Positions 25,811 through 34,280 of a stretch of 53,191 nt of DNA are shown piece by piece. Under the pieces are notes generated by a model. The model did not search any database. It was not told the DNA's origin and saw only the letters and a list, made by a program, of their open reading frames with translations. Origin of the DNA: Christensenella sp. UBA4636 (lineage in GTDB: Bacteria; Bacillota; Clostridia; Christensenellales; Borkfalkiaceae). The stretch lies in the NCBI GenBank assembly GCA_002405915.1, contig DHMS01000033.1, positions 54,798 through 107,988 on the forward strand, given 5' to 3'. Both the position numbers and the translations under genes were made by a program. How positions within the stretch are numbered: the stretch's first letter is position 1; each line of letters opens with the position of its first letter.

Positions 25811-28768
25811 CTATTTCAAGTTTTCTGTTTTCTTTTTTCTTAATTCGATTATAAGCTCGTGCGGCCATTTGAATTTAAACTTTCTCACGGCAATGTCGGC
25901 AAGGAACAATACAATCGAAAGTATAGCGAATAGCCAACGCGGGTCAAACACTCGAGCAAGCCGCGTTACGAAAGATTCGAATATAGAAGAAATATCGTCT
26001 TCTAAACTTTCTATATACAAACCGTTGCCGTACGACGCAATTTTCTTGACTTGGTCTTCGTAATCTACGCCGTCGCTTTCAATATAGGTGTCATATTCTT
26101 TCGAATACGAAAAACTCTTATACATAACGGTTTGTATTTTTGTTCCGTCCGCTTTGACTTTTTCAAGCGTTATTTTGTATATGCCTTCTTTTTTTACAAT
26201 AAAGGTGCATCTACTATAGTTATTACCGATACCAAGCGGAGAAGTAACGTAAAAATCTTCGTTTCCGCCCTCTTCGTTAAGAGAGACACTTTTATCCTCG
26301 TCATCAAGAGATGATATCGTACCGTTAACAACTTCGTCATTTTCAAGGTCGGCGTAAACGCTCAACTTGTTCGTGTAGTTATCTTCTTTTAGTTCGGCGG
26401 TTATCTCACTCGGTCGAATATCGCTCGTCGGCATAAGGTTTGTTATAACGTTCGTAATAAACGTTATACCGCCCGTGTCGACATTGCCGTCTTCATCCGC
26501 GCCGCCTAAAAACTCGCTCGACCAGTTGCCGTTCAAATCGCTCATAAAGCTGCCGACCATACCTTTGCCGTACTTCCACTGCGCGTAAATAGGAACGGTA
26601 TATTCGCCAACAAGTATCAACGACGCGTCTTTTTTTATTCTTGCGCCGTAAAATCCGTTTAATTTACTAGCAAACTTGTTATCGTCAATATTGACTCCGT
26701 TAAATAAAGAAGAAAGTCTATCGTAAACTATAGGATTAAAATCCTTGACATCGCTTTCTTTAACCGCTTCGATATTGAGATCTTCTCTCATTTCGAAAGA
26801 AACGTTATCGCTACCGGTCCAATGAAGTTTACCTCCGCCGAGCTTAGCGATACGCAAGCATTTTCCGTAAGCAGAAGTGGTAGGAATACCGTTTTCCGGA
26901 TCATCTATATCTTCAACAGGTACTTTTTCAAGTTCGTCGGCATTAGCCGGTCTAGACTGACCGATTATAACGACAGAGAATGTCGTACCGTCTCTATCAT
27001 GGAATTGCTTAATATACTTTTCATAATCGGCGGCGTTTTCACCGGGCTCACCGTCGGAAACAATCATAATATGGCGTTTTTCAACAGATTTAAGCGTTCT
27101 TAAAGCATCACCGGCATCGATAATTGCTTGCGTGTAAAGCGTGCCGCCGTCCGCATCGCCTATTCTGTCTATTGCCGCGGTTATTTCAGATTCTCTTGTT
27201 CTCGGCGTAAGCGGTAAGATTGTATTCGAATACGTGTCAAGCGACATTATACCGATATAATCCCTGTCGGTTAAAGCGTTAAGGCACGAAAGCGCACCGG
27301 CTTTCGCCTGCTCTATAAACTTACCGTTTTGGTTTTCTTGCCCCATTGAACCGGAACGGTCGACTATAATTATAAGTCCGACGGGAGGAGTGTAGTTGAT
27401 AAGTTCAACCGGCAACAATTTTTTAAGATATTCGCTTTGCGCCATATCTTCGCGATTATAGCCGTGAGCATTGTCTGCATCATCATTACCTCCGATAGTA
27501 AACAAACCTCCGCCGTAATCGTACACATACGAATAAATCATTTCTTCAAAGCCTTCCGGCATATCCATGTACGAAACATTGTTGAGTATTATCTGGTCGT
27601 AAGCTCTTAAATCGTCGATAGTCTTCGGAAAAAAGCTTTCTTCGACGTCACTTATTACGTTTATAGTTTTAACAGTGCTTACTTTTGTTCCGTTATCGTC
27701 CGTTCTGAACTGCTCGGTATCGAGAATAGATTCAAGCAAATCGGAATCGCCTTTACGGCTTTCAAGAATCAAAATTTTATTAAAATTCTGAATTATAGTG
27801 TACGTTACGTAAGCGTTGTTAATAGCAAGTTTGTCTTCCGCCGCCGTGAGTTCAACTCTTATTTCATGAAAGCCGTCGTCATCGGTTGCTTCAAAAACAT
27901 GCTTCATTGAAACCTCTTTACTACCTGAAGCAAGAGAGACAACTACGGAACTTTCATCGTCTTTAACACCGTTATCGTACAATGTTAAGGTTGCCTCCGT
28001 TATCGGAGAAAGAGCCTCAAGACTTCTTTTTGCTTTTACGGTAACGGATATATCAACGCTTTCGCCCGCCTTAACATACGTATCCGGGAGTTTGACGTTT
28101 GTTATAAGCGCGTCGGCTTCGTCGTAAGACGACGGAACATAAGCAGTGTCTACTTTTATACCTTTAGCCGAAACGCTCCTTATAACGGAAGCCGCGTTTT
28201 CATCAGTTTCTTTACCGTCCGTTACGAGAATAATCTTTCCCGATTCGGGGTTTTCAAACAAATCCTTAGCGTAAGTAAGAGCTGCGGCGACATTGGTCGC
28301 TGAAACGTCCGGAAGTTCAGCTTCTTTATAACGGTCGTAAATACTCGAAACATCGTAAGTAAACGGAACGGCAATTTTTTGGTCAAAACCGAATGTCACG
28401 ACGGCAATTTTAAAGTTTTGCCCATCAGCCTCGTTTATCACATCCGAAACAAATTTATCCCTTTGCTTAATTTTTTCCGCAGTAATTTCACCGTCGTAAT
28501 CGGCGGAATTATCCATTGTTTCCGAAACGTCAACAAGAATAATTATCTCATTTTCCTTGTTCGGGATACTGTAAGCAAAAGTAGTACCGGCAAGAAGCGA
28601 AATCGCCATAATCATTACAAGCGAATGAAGAACAAGCGAAGTTATACGGTTTCTTGTGCGGCGGTATCTTTTCGCCAATCTAAAGTACGGGAAGAACGTG
28701 AAGAACGCCGCGGGAATAAGCAACAGAAGAAACCAAGGATTAGTAAATTGTATAACAAAATTCTGCAT
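25811..28768 (-). CDS. Membrane protein with two vWA domains and a glutaminase-like middle domain
   Basis: This 985-residue protein has two N-terminal membrane segments (about 8-28 and 43-67) and one near the C-terminus (about 945-965). The first vWA domain starts at about 73 with a MIDAS-like DVSET (Asp80). A region at about 345-460 resembles the GATase1-like fold often found in such proteins (YDYGGGLFTIGG). The second vWA domain, about 466-650, has the canonical metal site DRSGSMG. The long extracytoplasmic part could bind ligands through Mg. GGAGGG precedes ATG 28768. It lies 14 bases after the BatA-like gene. The family is usually found beside MoxR ATPases; its substrate is unknown. Confidence 0.85.
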   Translation of the reverse strand: MQNFVIQFTNPWFLLLLIPAAFFTFFPYFRLAKRYRRTRNRITSLVLHSLVMIMAISLLAGTTFAYSIPNKENEIIILVDVSETMDNSADYDGEITAEKIKQRDKFVSDVINEADGQNFKIAVVTFGFDQKIAVPFTYDVSSIYDRYKEAELPDVSATNVAAALTYAKDLFENPESGKIILVTDGKETDENAASVIRSVSAKGIKVDTAYVPSSYDEADALITNVKLPDTYVKAGESVDISVTVKAKRSLEALSPITEATLTLYDNGVKDDESSVVVSLASGSKEVSMKHVFEATDDDGFHEIRVELTAAEDKLAINNAYVTYTIIQNFNKILILESRKGDSDLLESILDTEQFRTDDNGTKVSTVKTINVISDVEESFFPKTIDDLRAYDQIILNNVSYMDMPEGFEEMIYSYVYDYGGGLFTIGGNDDADNAHGYNREDMAQSEYLKKLLPVELINYTPPVGLIIIVDRSGSMGQENQNGKFIEQAKAGALSCLNALTDRDYIGIMSLDTYSNTILPLTPRTRESEITAAIDRIGDADGGTLYTQAIIDAGDALRTLKSVEKRHIMIVSDGEPGENAADYEKYIKQFHDRDGTTFSVVIIGQSRPANADELEKVPVEDIDDPENGIPTTSAYGKCLRIAKLGGGKLHWTGSDNVSFEMREDLNIEAVKESDVKDFNPIVYDRLSSLFNGVNIDDNKFASKLNGFYGARIKKDASLILVGEYTVPIYAQWKYGKGMVGSFMSDLNGNWSSEFLGGADEDGNVDTGGITFITNVITNLMPTSDIRPSEITAELKEDNYTNKLSVYADLENDEVVNGTISSLDDEDKSVSLNEEGGNEDFYVTSPLGIGNNYSRCTFIVKKEGIYKITLEKVKADGTKIQTVMYKSFSYSKEYDTYIESDGVDYEDQVKKIASYGNGLYIESLEDDISSIFESFVTRLARVFDPRWLFAILSIVLFLADIAVRKFKFKWPHELIIELRKKKTENLK

Positions 28769-28782
28769 ATCCTTACCCTCCG

Positions 28783-30795
28783 TTACATATTATCGCGCGA
28801 CTGAAGCCACCACTCGATAAAGAGCAGAGCAACAAGCACAAGCGCAATATAAAATAGTAAATCTTTATAAAATTCAACCTTATCTTTGTTTATATATGGG
28901 TTAACAAGCGCGTCGTCGGTCGCGAAAACGTTACTTTCTGCAGCGGGTGTTCTTACATAAATTTCTTCGGTTATAGATTCACTAGGGTCCCTGAAAGTTT
29001 TTTGAGAAATGGTGTACGCCCCGGGAATTGTCGGAGATATCGTTGCAGGGAATTCCTGAATCACGATACCGGTTGAGCCGTACGAACCTCCGGTAACGGT
29101 TAATTCGCTACCGCGACTGTTGAGTTTTATTTCTTCCGAAACCTCAAAAGCGTTACCGCTTACGGTCGTCGGGAAGTAATAATCGAAAATATGAGTCATC
29201 AAAAGAGGAAAATCCTTTTTGACTGCAAGATTAGAGTTGTGTATACTGAACATCATCAAGACGACTTTTACCGGTTTGTGGTTATCCATGGTAACCCCGT
29301 TTTTATAAATAAGCGCAGGATGTTTTTTACCATTCGTTTCCAGTAAAACGGTATAAGCATCGTCTCTTAACGTCACGCCGGTAATAGCGCTAAGCGTTAT
29401 ATCGCCCGGGGTTATGTTATTCAAAATAGAATCAGTCCCGCCGGTCGCATCCGACAAAGTCATTCCGGCGTCCGTAATAAGATTGGATGACAATGTAAAA
29501 TCGCCGTTTGAGGAACTTGTATCAGGGTCTGAAATAAACACCACACCATCGGTAGGTAATTTTTCAGGATTTTTATGTTCGAATATATAAAAGTCAAAAC
29601 CTTCCGTAGCAGCTTCCTCGTCCGGACGAACGAAAGTTATATCAAGCTGATATCTATCGGCATAACTGTTTCTCATAACATTGAGAATACCTTGGAAGAA
29701 CGGGTTAGGAATAGTACTTGCGTACTGAATCTTTATTCTTTCCTTAGTACCGCCGTAAATCCAAAAACTATTATCTATAGTGTAGTTATCATCCGTTTCA
29801 ATAGATACGAGAATACTCTTAAACGAAAAGAAACGTTCGCTTGCGGAAAGTTCACGATACGTAGTAACGTCATCGTCATGGTCCGTAAGGTCAAGCATAT
29901 ACTTAAAAATAACAGTCCTCGTTTTTTCTTCAGAACAAACAACACCATCGGCAGTCAGAACAAGATTCATTCCTTCGGTATCCACGGAATCGTTATTCGC
30001 ACCGTTAACTTCAACTTCTATATTCAGTTTTTCGTCATGACCGTAGGACGCAACGTCTACTTTTAAAACGTAAAAACCATCCGAAAGAGAAACCTCGGCA
30101 TTAAGTATACCGGCATTCCATTCCGTATCGTCACGTATTGTTTCAACGTTCACACCGTCCGGAACACTATTAAATTTTTTATCTGTAAAAACGGTAACTT
30201 TAGCAGACGGATTTTCTTCGATAATTTCTTGAGATAATCGCATTGACTCATCTAAATCGCCCTTACCGTAAGTACAAGCGTTCAAGCCCGTTTCCGGGGA
30301 AACTTCAACGAGAGAATCAAGCGTTTCGAGAACGGAATTTCTTGATTCACTACCTGCGCGACGAGCTAAAAACGACGGTTTAGAATCGGCAAGAATTAAA
30401 GAAACTTTCCCGTCGGAATCAAACGTAGATATAGCAAGTGTACGAGCTTTTTCCACGGCGCGTTCGAAGCGGGTCGTGTCGACTTCGGTAAGCATACTTG
30501 CGGAAGCGTCGATTACGATTACGTTTTCAGGCTTATCTTCCTGTGACTTAATAACGAAAACCGGTTGCGACAAAATCACGGCGCAACTGACAAGGATAAG
30601 TATCTGACAGATAATTAAAATTATATTACGGAGTTTGTTGGTGGACAACCGTCTTTTTCTGTATTTGAGGCTTAATTTCCAAACATACGTGCTGGAAATT
30701 ATTTTTTGCTGGAAGTTCGGCTTGATAATGTAAATTATTATCAAGCCGACCACGCCGAGCAAACCCAACAACCCCAAAGGGATAAGTAAACTCAT
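28783..30795 (-). CDS. BatA-like membrane protein with vWA domain
   Basis: The 670-residue product begins with the BatA-type N-terminus: membrane segments at about 4-24 and 56-83 joined by a basic loop. A vWA domain follows at about 90-250 with the metal site DASAS. The middle region (about 350-560) resembles a degenerate glutaminase-like fold (FFQGILNVM ... FYIFEHKNPEKLPTDGVVF), and a membrane segment lies near the C-terminus (about 643-664). The architecture matches proteins annotated in clostridia as BatA and WFA domain-containing. The ATG overlaps the DUF58 stop by four bases (ATGA), so the two are translationally coupled. Confidence 0.87.
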   Translation of the reverse strand: MSLLIPLGLLGLLGVVGLIIIYIIKPNFQQKIISSTYVWKLSLKYRKRRLSTNKLRNIILIICQILILVSCAVILSQPVFVIKSQEDKPENVIVIDASASMLTEVDTTRFERAVEKARTLAISTFDSDGKVSLILADSKPSFLARRAGSESRNSVLETLDSLVEVSPETGLNACTYGKGDLDESMRLSQEIIEENPSAKVTVFTDKKFNSVPDGVNVETIRDDTEWNAGILNAEVSLSDGFYVLKVDVASYGHDEKLNIEVEVNGANNDSVDTEGMNLVLTADGVVCSEEKTRTVIFKYMLDLTDHDDDVTTYRELSASERFFSFKSILVSIETDDNYTIDNSFWIYGGTKERIKIQYASTIPNPFFQGILNVMRNSYADRYQLDITFVRPDEEAATEGFDFYIFEHKNPEKLPTDGVVFISDPDTSSSNGDFTLSSNLITDAGMTLSDATGGTDSILNNITPGDITLSAITGVTLRDDAYTVLLETNGKKHPALIYKNGVTMDNHKPVKVVLMMFSIHNSNLAVKKDFPLLMTHIFDYYFPTTVSGNAFEVSEEIKLNSRGSELTVTGGSYGSTGIVIQEFPATISPTIPGAYTISQKTFRDPSESITEEIYVRTPAAESNVFATDDALVNPYINKDKVEFYKDLLFYIALVLVALLFIEWWLQSRDNM

Positions 30796-31691
30796 GACAT
30801 TATACCTGCTTTCAGTAACTCACCGAAAAGGACTTTTTCAATCGGAACGTCGCTTCTTATGGTGACGTAACCGACGTCTCTTCTCGTGCAGAAATCTTTT
30901 ATCTCGCTGCGGAAGTCTTTCAAGGCTTCTTCATAGGCTTTCTGCATGCCTCGCGTAATTTTTAATTTCATGTTCTTGGGGTCGGAAAGGTCTACGGATT
31001 CGGAATCGATAAGGTTAAGCCTGCCGTCGTAAGCGGGGTCGATTTCCTCGGGCGTAAGTATCTGAACGAGCAGGACCTGACGTTTTTTGTAACAGAGATA
31101 ATCGACGGCTTTTTTCCAATTGCTTTCCGTAAAAAAGTCCGACACGATAACGGTAAGCCCGTTTCCCGAAGAGGTGTCCGGGCAGCTCGCCACACAAGCT
31201 TCTATATCCGTATCGTAATCGAACTCCGTTTTCTCCAACTCACCCACCGCTCTAAAGTACGCAGTCTTGCCGATAAGCGTACCGAACGGATTTTCGGACT
31301 TGTCGCCCTTCATAAGATTGAAGGTAACCTTGTCCATGTTATGCACGCCTAAAAAGCCGAGAGCCGCGGCGGTCGCTACGGCGTAAGAAGCTTTTTTAGG
31401 ATTATCCTTACCCATCGAGGCAGAGCAGTCGAGGAATATCTGTATCTGCATCTGCCGTTCGTCGGTAAAGAGTTTTAAGAAGTACTTTTCGAAACGACTG
31501 TACAAGTTCCAGTCGATTCTTCTTATATCGTCGCCCAACTGGTATTCGCGGAAGTCGGCAAATTCGACCGTCTGCCCATAAGTGCTGACGAGGTGCTTGC
31601 CGCCGAAATAACCGGTAAGATTTGATTTTAAGTTTAACGATAAAGTTTCGAGCCGACTGAAAAAAGAGTCGTTTAAAAGAGTATCTCTCAT
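30792..31691 (-). CDS. DUF58 domain protein (vWA-like)
   Basis: The 299-residue soluble protein shows the DUF58 signature, FREYQLGDDIRRIDWNLYSR (about 49-68), and a vWA-like strand with a DxSxS metal site, DCSASMG (about 90). DUF58 proteins are almost always encoded between a MoxR ATPase and membrane vWA proteins, and are thought to act as adaptors of the ATPase. That is exactly its place here, 39 bases after moxR and overlapping the BatA-like gene. GGAGC lies eight bases before ATG 31691. Confidence 0.92.
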   Translation of the reverse strand: MRDTLLNDSFFSRLETLSLNLKSNLTGYFGGKHLVSTYGQTVEFADFREYQLGDDIRRIDWNLYSRFEKYFLKLFTDERQMQIQIFLDCSASMGKDNPKKASYAVATAAALGFLGVHNMDKVTFNLMKGDKSENPFGTLIGKTAYFRAVGELEKTEFDYDTDIEACVASCPDTSSGNGLTVIVSDFFTESNWKKAVDYLCYKKRQVLLVQILTPEEIDPAYDGRLNLIDSESVDLSDPKNMKLKITRGMQKAYEEALKDFRSEIKDFCTRRDVGYVTIRSDVPIEKVLFGELLKAGIMS

Positions 31692-31730
31692 CGTATTGCT
31701 CCGTGCGCTTTTTTAGCGCGAAAATTTGAT

Positions 31731-32723
31731 TTAACCTTTGTAATTTTTAGAAACTTCTTCGACAATCATCGTAATGACGTCATCTGCGGTAACTCTTTCG
31801 GCAACCGCTTCGAAGTTAAGTTTGATACGGTGACGGAGAACGGCGTGCGCAAGTTCGTTGATATCGGAATACGCAACGTTGAATCTACCTTTTATCAAAG
31901 CCTTAACCTTAGCGGCGGAGATAAGAGCCTGTCCCGCACGAGGGCTTGCGCCGACCCTTATATACTTTTTGGCGGCGGCAGCCGAGCATTCGCCTACCGG
32001 GTGGGTTGCTGCGGTTAAAACCATAGCGTATTTCAAAACTTCTTGCGCTACGGGAATCTGGTTAGCCGTTTCCCTCATTTTAAGAAGTTGCTCGCCGTTG
32101 CAAGCGCATTCCGCGACTTCCGACATCGTCTTTTGAGTCATATCGACGATTTGCATAAGCTCGTCAAGCGAAGGATCCGGAACGATGAGCTTGAACATAA
32201 AGCGGTCCATCTGCGCTTCGGGGAGCGGGTAGGTACCGTCTTGCTCAATCGGGTTCTGAGTTGCGAGAACGAAGAAAGGTTCTTCAAGTCTTCTCGAAAC
32301 ACCCATTACGGTTACGGTGTGTTCCTGCATCGCTTCGAGGAGCGCGGACTGCGTTTTAGGCGTAGCACGGTTGATTTCGTCGGCAAGAACTATATTCGCG
32401 AAGATAGGACCGGGCTGAAACTGAAATTTGGAGTTACCCTCTTCGTCTTTGACGATGATGTTCGTACCTGTAACGTCCGCAGGCATAAGGTCGGGCGTAA
32501 ACTGAATACGAGAGAAGGGCAAATCGAAAACTCTGCCGAGGCTTCTGACAAGACGAGTCTTGCCGACGCCCGGAACGCCTTCGAGAAGAACGTTACCGCC
32601 GGCAATCATCGCGATGACGGTACCTTCGACGACTTCTTTTTGTCCGATAACGTCGCGGGAAATCTGCGTAAAGATATTCGCGCATTGTTTGCAAAATTGT
32701 TCAATGTCTTTTTCTGTAACCAT
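31731..32723 (-). CDS. MoxR-family AAA+ ATPase
   Basis: The 330-residue cytoplasmic ATPase has Walker A GVPGVGKT (about 49-56), Walker B IVLADEINRA (about 111-120), sensor 1 LATQNP (about 152-157) and the lid region with ASPRAGQ. MoxR proteins work as chaperone-like motors with vWA partners to assemble or activate protein complexes, often with metal cofactors. Three vWA/DUF58 partners follow at once. The physiological client is not known in this cluster; co-transcribed surface lipoproteins downstream are candidates (inference). Confidence 0.94.
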   Translation of the reverse strand: MVTEKDIEQFCKQCANIFTQISRDVIGQKEVVEGTVIAMIAGGNVLLEGVPGVGKTRLVRSLGRVFDLPFSRIQFTPDLMPADVTGTNIIVKDEEGNSKFQFQPGPIFANIVLADEINRATPKTQSALLEAMQEHTVTVMGVSRRLEEPFFVLATQNPIEQDGTYPLPEAQMDRFMFKLIVPDPSLDELMQIVDMTQKTMSEVAECACNGEQLLKMRETANQIPVAQEVLKYAMVLTAATHPVGECSAAAAKKYIRVGASPRAGQALISAAKVKALIKGRFNVAYSDINELAHAVLRHRIKLNFEAVAERVTADDVITMIVEEVSKNYKG

Positions 32724-32793
32724 AATGTTTATCTCTCAAAATTATTTTTTGTGTTTTTCGTAAAATTATTTGTTTTGGCGTGAACGTAAAACA

Positions 32794-33900
32794 TTAAGTT
32801 TTACTATCGTCTTCCTTTTCGGACGGGTCTGTCGCAATAGCGTCAAAGTAATCGGAAATAGAAGTTTTATCATCTTTTGTCATTTCCGAATTAGAAGTCG
32901 TATCCGACATAGCCTGGTCCTTTTCATCCTTGTAGTAATCGCCGTAATATGTTTTTCCGTCGATTATCTGATTGTTGGGAGTAAGTCTTCCGCCACCATT
33001 CGGATTATCGGTACTGTTATTGTTATTATCGCTTTTATTATCGGACTCTCCTTCTTGTTCGGGAGGCATGCCTTCATCCTCTTCGCCTTCACCCTCTCCT
33101 TCACCTTCACCTTCGCCTTTTTCGTCCTCGTCCAGTTCAAGCTCTGAAAAAAGTGCGACAAACAACTTATTCTCTTGCACATCCGTTTCGGAACGTTCGG
33201 TTTCAGTGCTGCCGTCCGACCAACCGAGGAATACCCAATTCTCGTTTGTCACGACATAAACGGGGGTCGTGTTTTCGCCTTTTTTGACTTTCTGGTCAAG
33301 GTTTCCTTTTATTGAGCCGCCGTATTCCTCATCGACAACATAAACAACGTTATAAATTATTTCTTCGGTAGGAATAATATCTTGACCCTTTTTTATAACT
33401 TTATATTCGGCAAGAGCGGAAACTGTAGTCATACCCACACCAAGAACCGAACCTATTGAAACGGTCACAATCAACGCCGTAGAAACAACCGTTTTTAAAA
33501 GGTCCGCGTCAACGAGCTTCATCGCATTCATTGCGTCTTCTCGTTGCTTCATTGCGATAAACGATTCGTCGCCTTCAAGCTCGGTCATCGTTATAATACG
33601 TTCTTCAAGACCTAATTCATCTACGCGCTTAGCAATTGCTTTAGTCGTTGGACGGTAAAGCTTGAAATAGAAAATCGGAGTCGTAATTGCAGCAGCAACA
33701 ACCCAGCCAATCAAAGCAAGCCAGAAGAATTTCGCAAAGAAAATCCATATAACAAGTGAAGTCAAGAACATAACGCCCGCGCCGACGGACAAACCGCAAA
33801 TGCCGGCTTTTATCCAACCTTCGCGTTGAATGCGCGAATAATACTTGTTAAAAAGTTTTTTGCCCCTTTCGGTAGAGTTTTCGTTTTTTTGAATTTTCAT
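32794..33900 (-). CDS. Membrane protein heading the MoxR cluster, with InlB-like module and acidic tail
   Basis: The 368-residue product has hydrophobic segments at about 33-58, 60-80 and 138-160, with a cytoplasmic loop between the second and third. The outside part contains an InlB-like module at about 190-245 (WVFLGWSDGS ... LFVALF). A run of Gly-Glu repeats and a polar, Asn/Asp/Lys-rich tail follow. I know no named family. The InlB-like module is shared with the surface lipoproteins in this window. AAAGGAGGT lies upstream of ATG 33900, and a near-consensus promoter lies about 95 bases further up, so this is the first gene of the transcription unit. Confidence 0.75.
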   Translation of the reverse strand: MKIQKNENSTERGKKLFNKYYSRIQREGWIKAGICGLSVGAGVMFLTSLVIWIFFAKFFWLALIGWVVAAAITTPIFYFKLYRPTTKAIAKRVDELGLEERIITMTELEGDESFIAMKQREDAMNAMKLVDADLLKTVVSTALIVTVSIGSVLGVGMTTVSALAEYKVIKKGQDIIPTEEIIYNVVYVVDEEYGGSIKGNLDQKVKKGENTTPVYVVTNENWVFLGWSDGSTETERSETDVQENKLFVALFSELELDEDEKGEGEGEGEGEGEEDEGMPPEQEGESDNKSDNNNNSTDNPNGGGRLTPNNQIIDGKTYYGDYYKDEKDQAMSDTTSNSEMTKDDKTSISDYFDAIATDPSEKEDDSKT

Positions 33901-33925
33901 ATCGAGACCTCCTTTAAAAGTCTTT

Positions 33926-33939
33926 CGTGCTATCGCACG
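33926..33939 (-). promoter_or_regulatory. Short hairpin in the leader of the MoxR transcription unit
   Basis: CGTGC and GCACG pair around a four-base loop, about 12 bases before the ribosome binding site AAAGGAGGT. It may shield or expose the site or stabilise the mRNA 5' end. Confidence 0.35.
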
Positions 33940-33994
33940 CGCTTTATATTTTTATAATATACGCTATTATTTATAAATAAATTTACTATTGTCT

Positions 33995-34023
33995 ATTATA
34001 ACAACTTTGTCCGTGAATGTAAA
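33995..34023 (-). promoter_or_regulatory. Promoter of the MoxR-vWA-lipoprotein unit
   Basis: On the minus strand TTTACA (34018-34023) and a perfect TATAAT (33995-34000) are separated by 17 bases. The start site would be near 33988, giving a leader of about 88 nt. The whole 33901-34280 spacer otherwise holds the micro-ORF and hairpins listed below and no gene. Confidence 0.8.
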
Positions 34024-34096
34024 ACAATTGTACGCCGTTTTGAGAAATTATTGTTAAATATTTCAAGAATTTACGATAAATTTACAAAAAAAACAC

Positions 34097-34124
34097 TAAA
34101 TTTCGTCCATCGATTATCCTCCTT
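34097..34124 (-). other. Four-codon micro-ORF with an ideal ribosome binding site
   Basis: On the minus strand AAGGAGGA (34117-34124), a six-base spacer and ATG GAC GAA ATT TAG encode MDEI. It lies between the terminator of the giant LRR gene and the MoxR promoter, so no clear promoter serves it. It could be a remnant of a lost gene start or a leader peptide; a T-run follows the stop. Confidence 0.3.
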
Positions 34125-34148
34125 ATACAAACTTAAAAACAAACAAAA

Positions 34149-34170
34149 GACAAGCCGATACCGACTCGCC
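34149..34170 (-). terminator. Intrinsic terminator after the giant LRR gene
   Basis: A 9-bp stem, GGCGAGTCG with CGGCTTGTC on the minus strand (three G-U pairs), encloses a four-base loop and is followed by TTTTGTTTGTTTTT. A T-run also follows on the plus strand. It lies about 110 bases past the stop codon at 34281. Confidence 0.7.
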
Positions 34171-34221
34171 TTTTTGTGGTATAAAATTTAAGGTTTGTTT
34201 TAGTAATTTTTTTGCATACCG

Positions 34222-34256
34222 CTATACCGAAAGGCTTTTACGGCTTTTCGGTATAG
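34222..34256. repeat. Long hairpin just after the giant LRR gene
   Basis: CTATACCGAAA (34222-34232) pairs perfectly with TTTCGGTATAG (34246-34256), and outer GCAT/ATGC bases extend it. On the minus strand it is followed by A rather than U, so it is probably a 3' stability element or RNase-resistant end rather than the terminator itself. Confidence 0.5.
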
Positions 34257-34280
34257 TTGTAATGCAATTTTTAGTAAAGA

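Noticed and set aside
33075..33122. Gly-Glu codon repeats as a phase-variation tract
   Set aside because: The repeat unit is six bases, so length changes stay in frame and would not switch the gene off; it looks like a linker.
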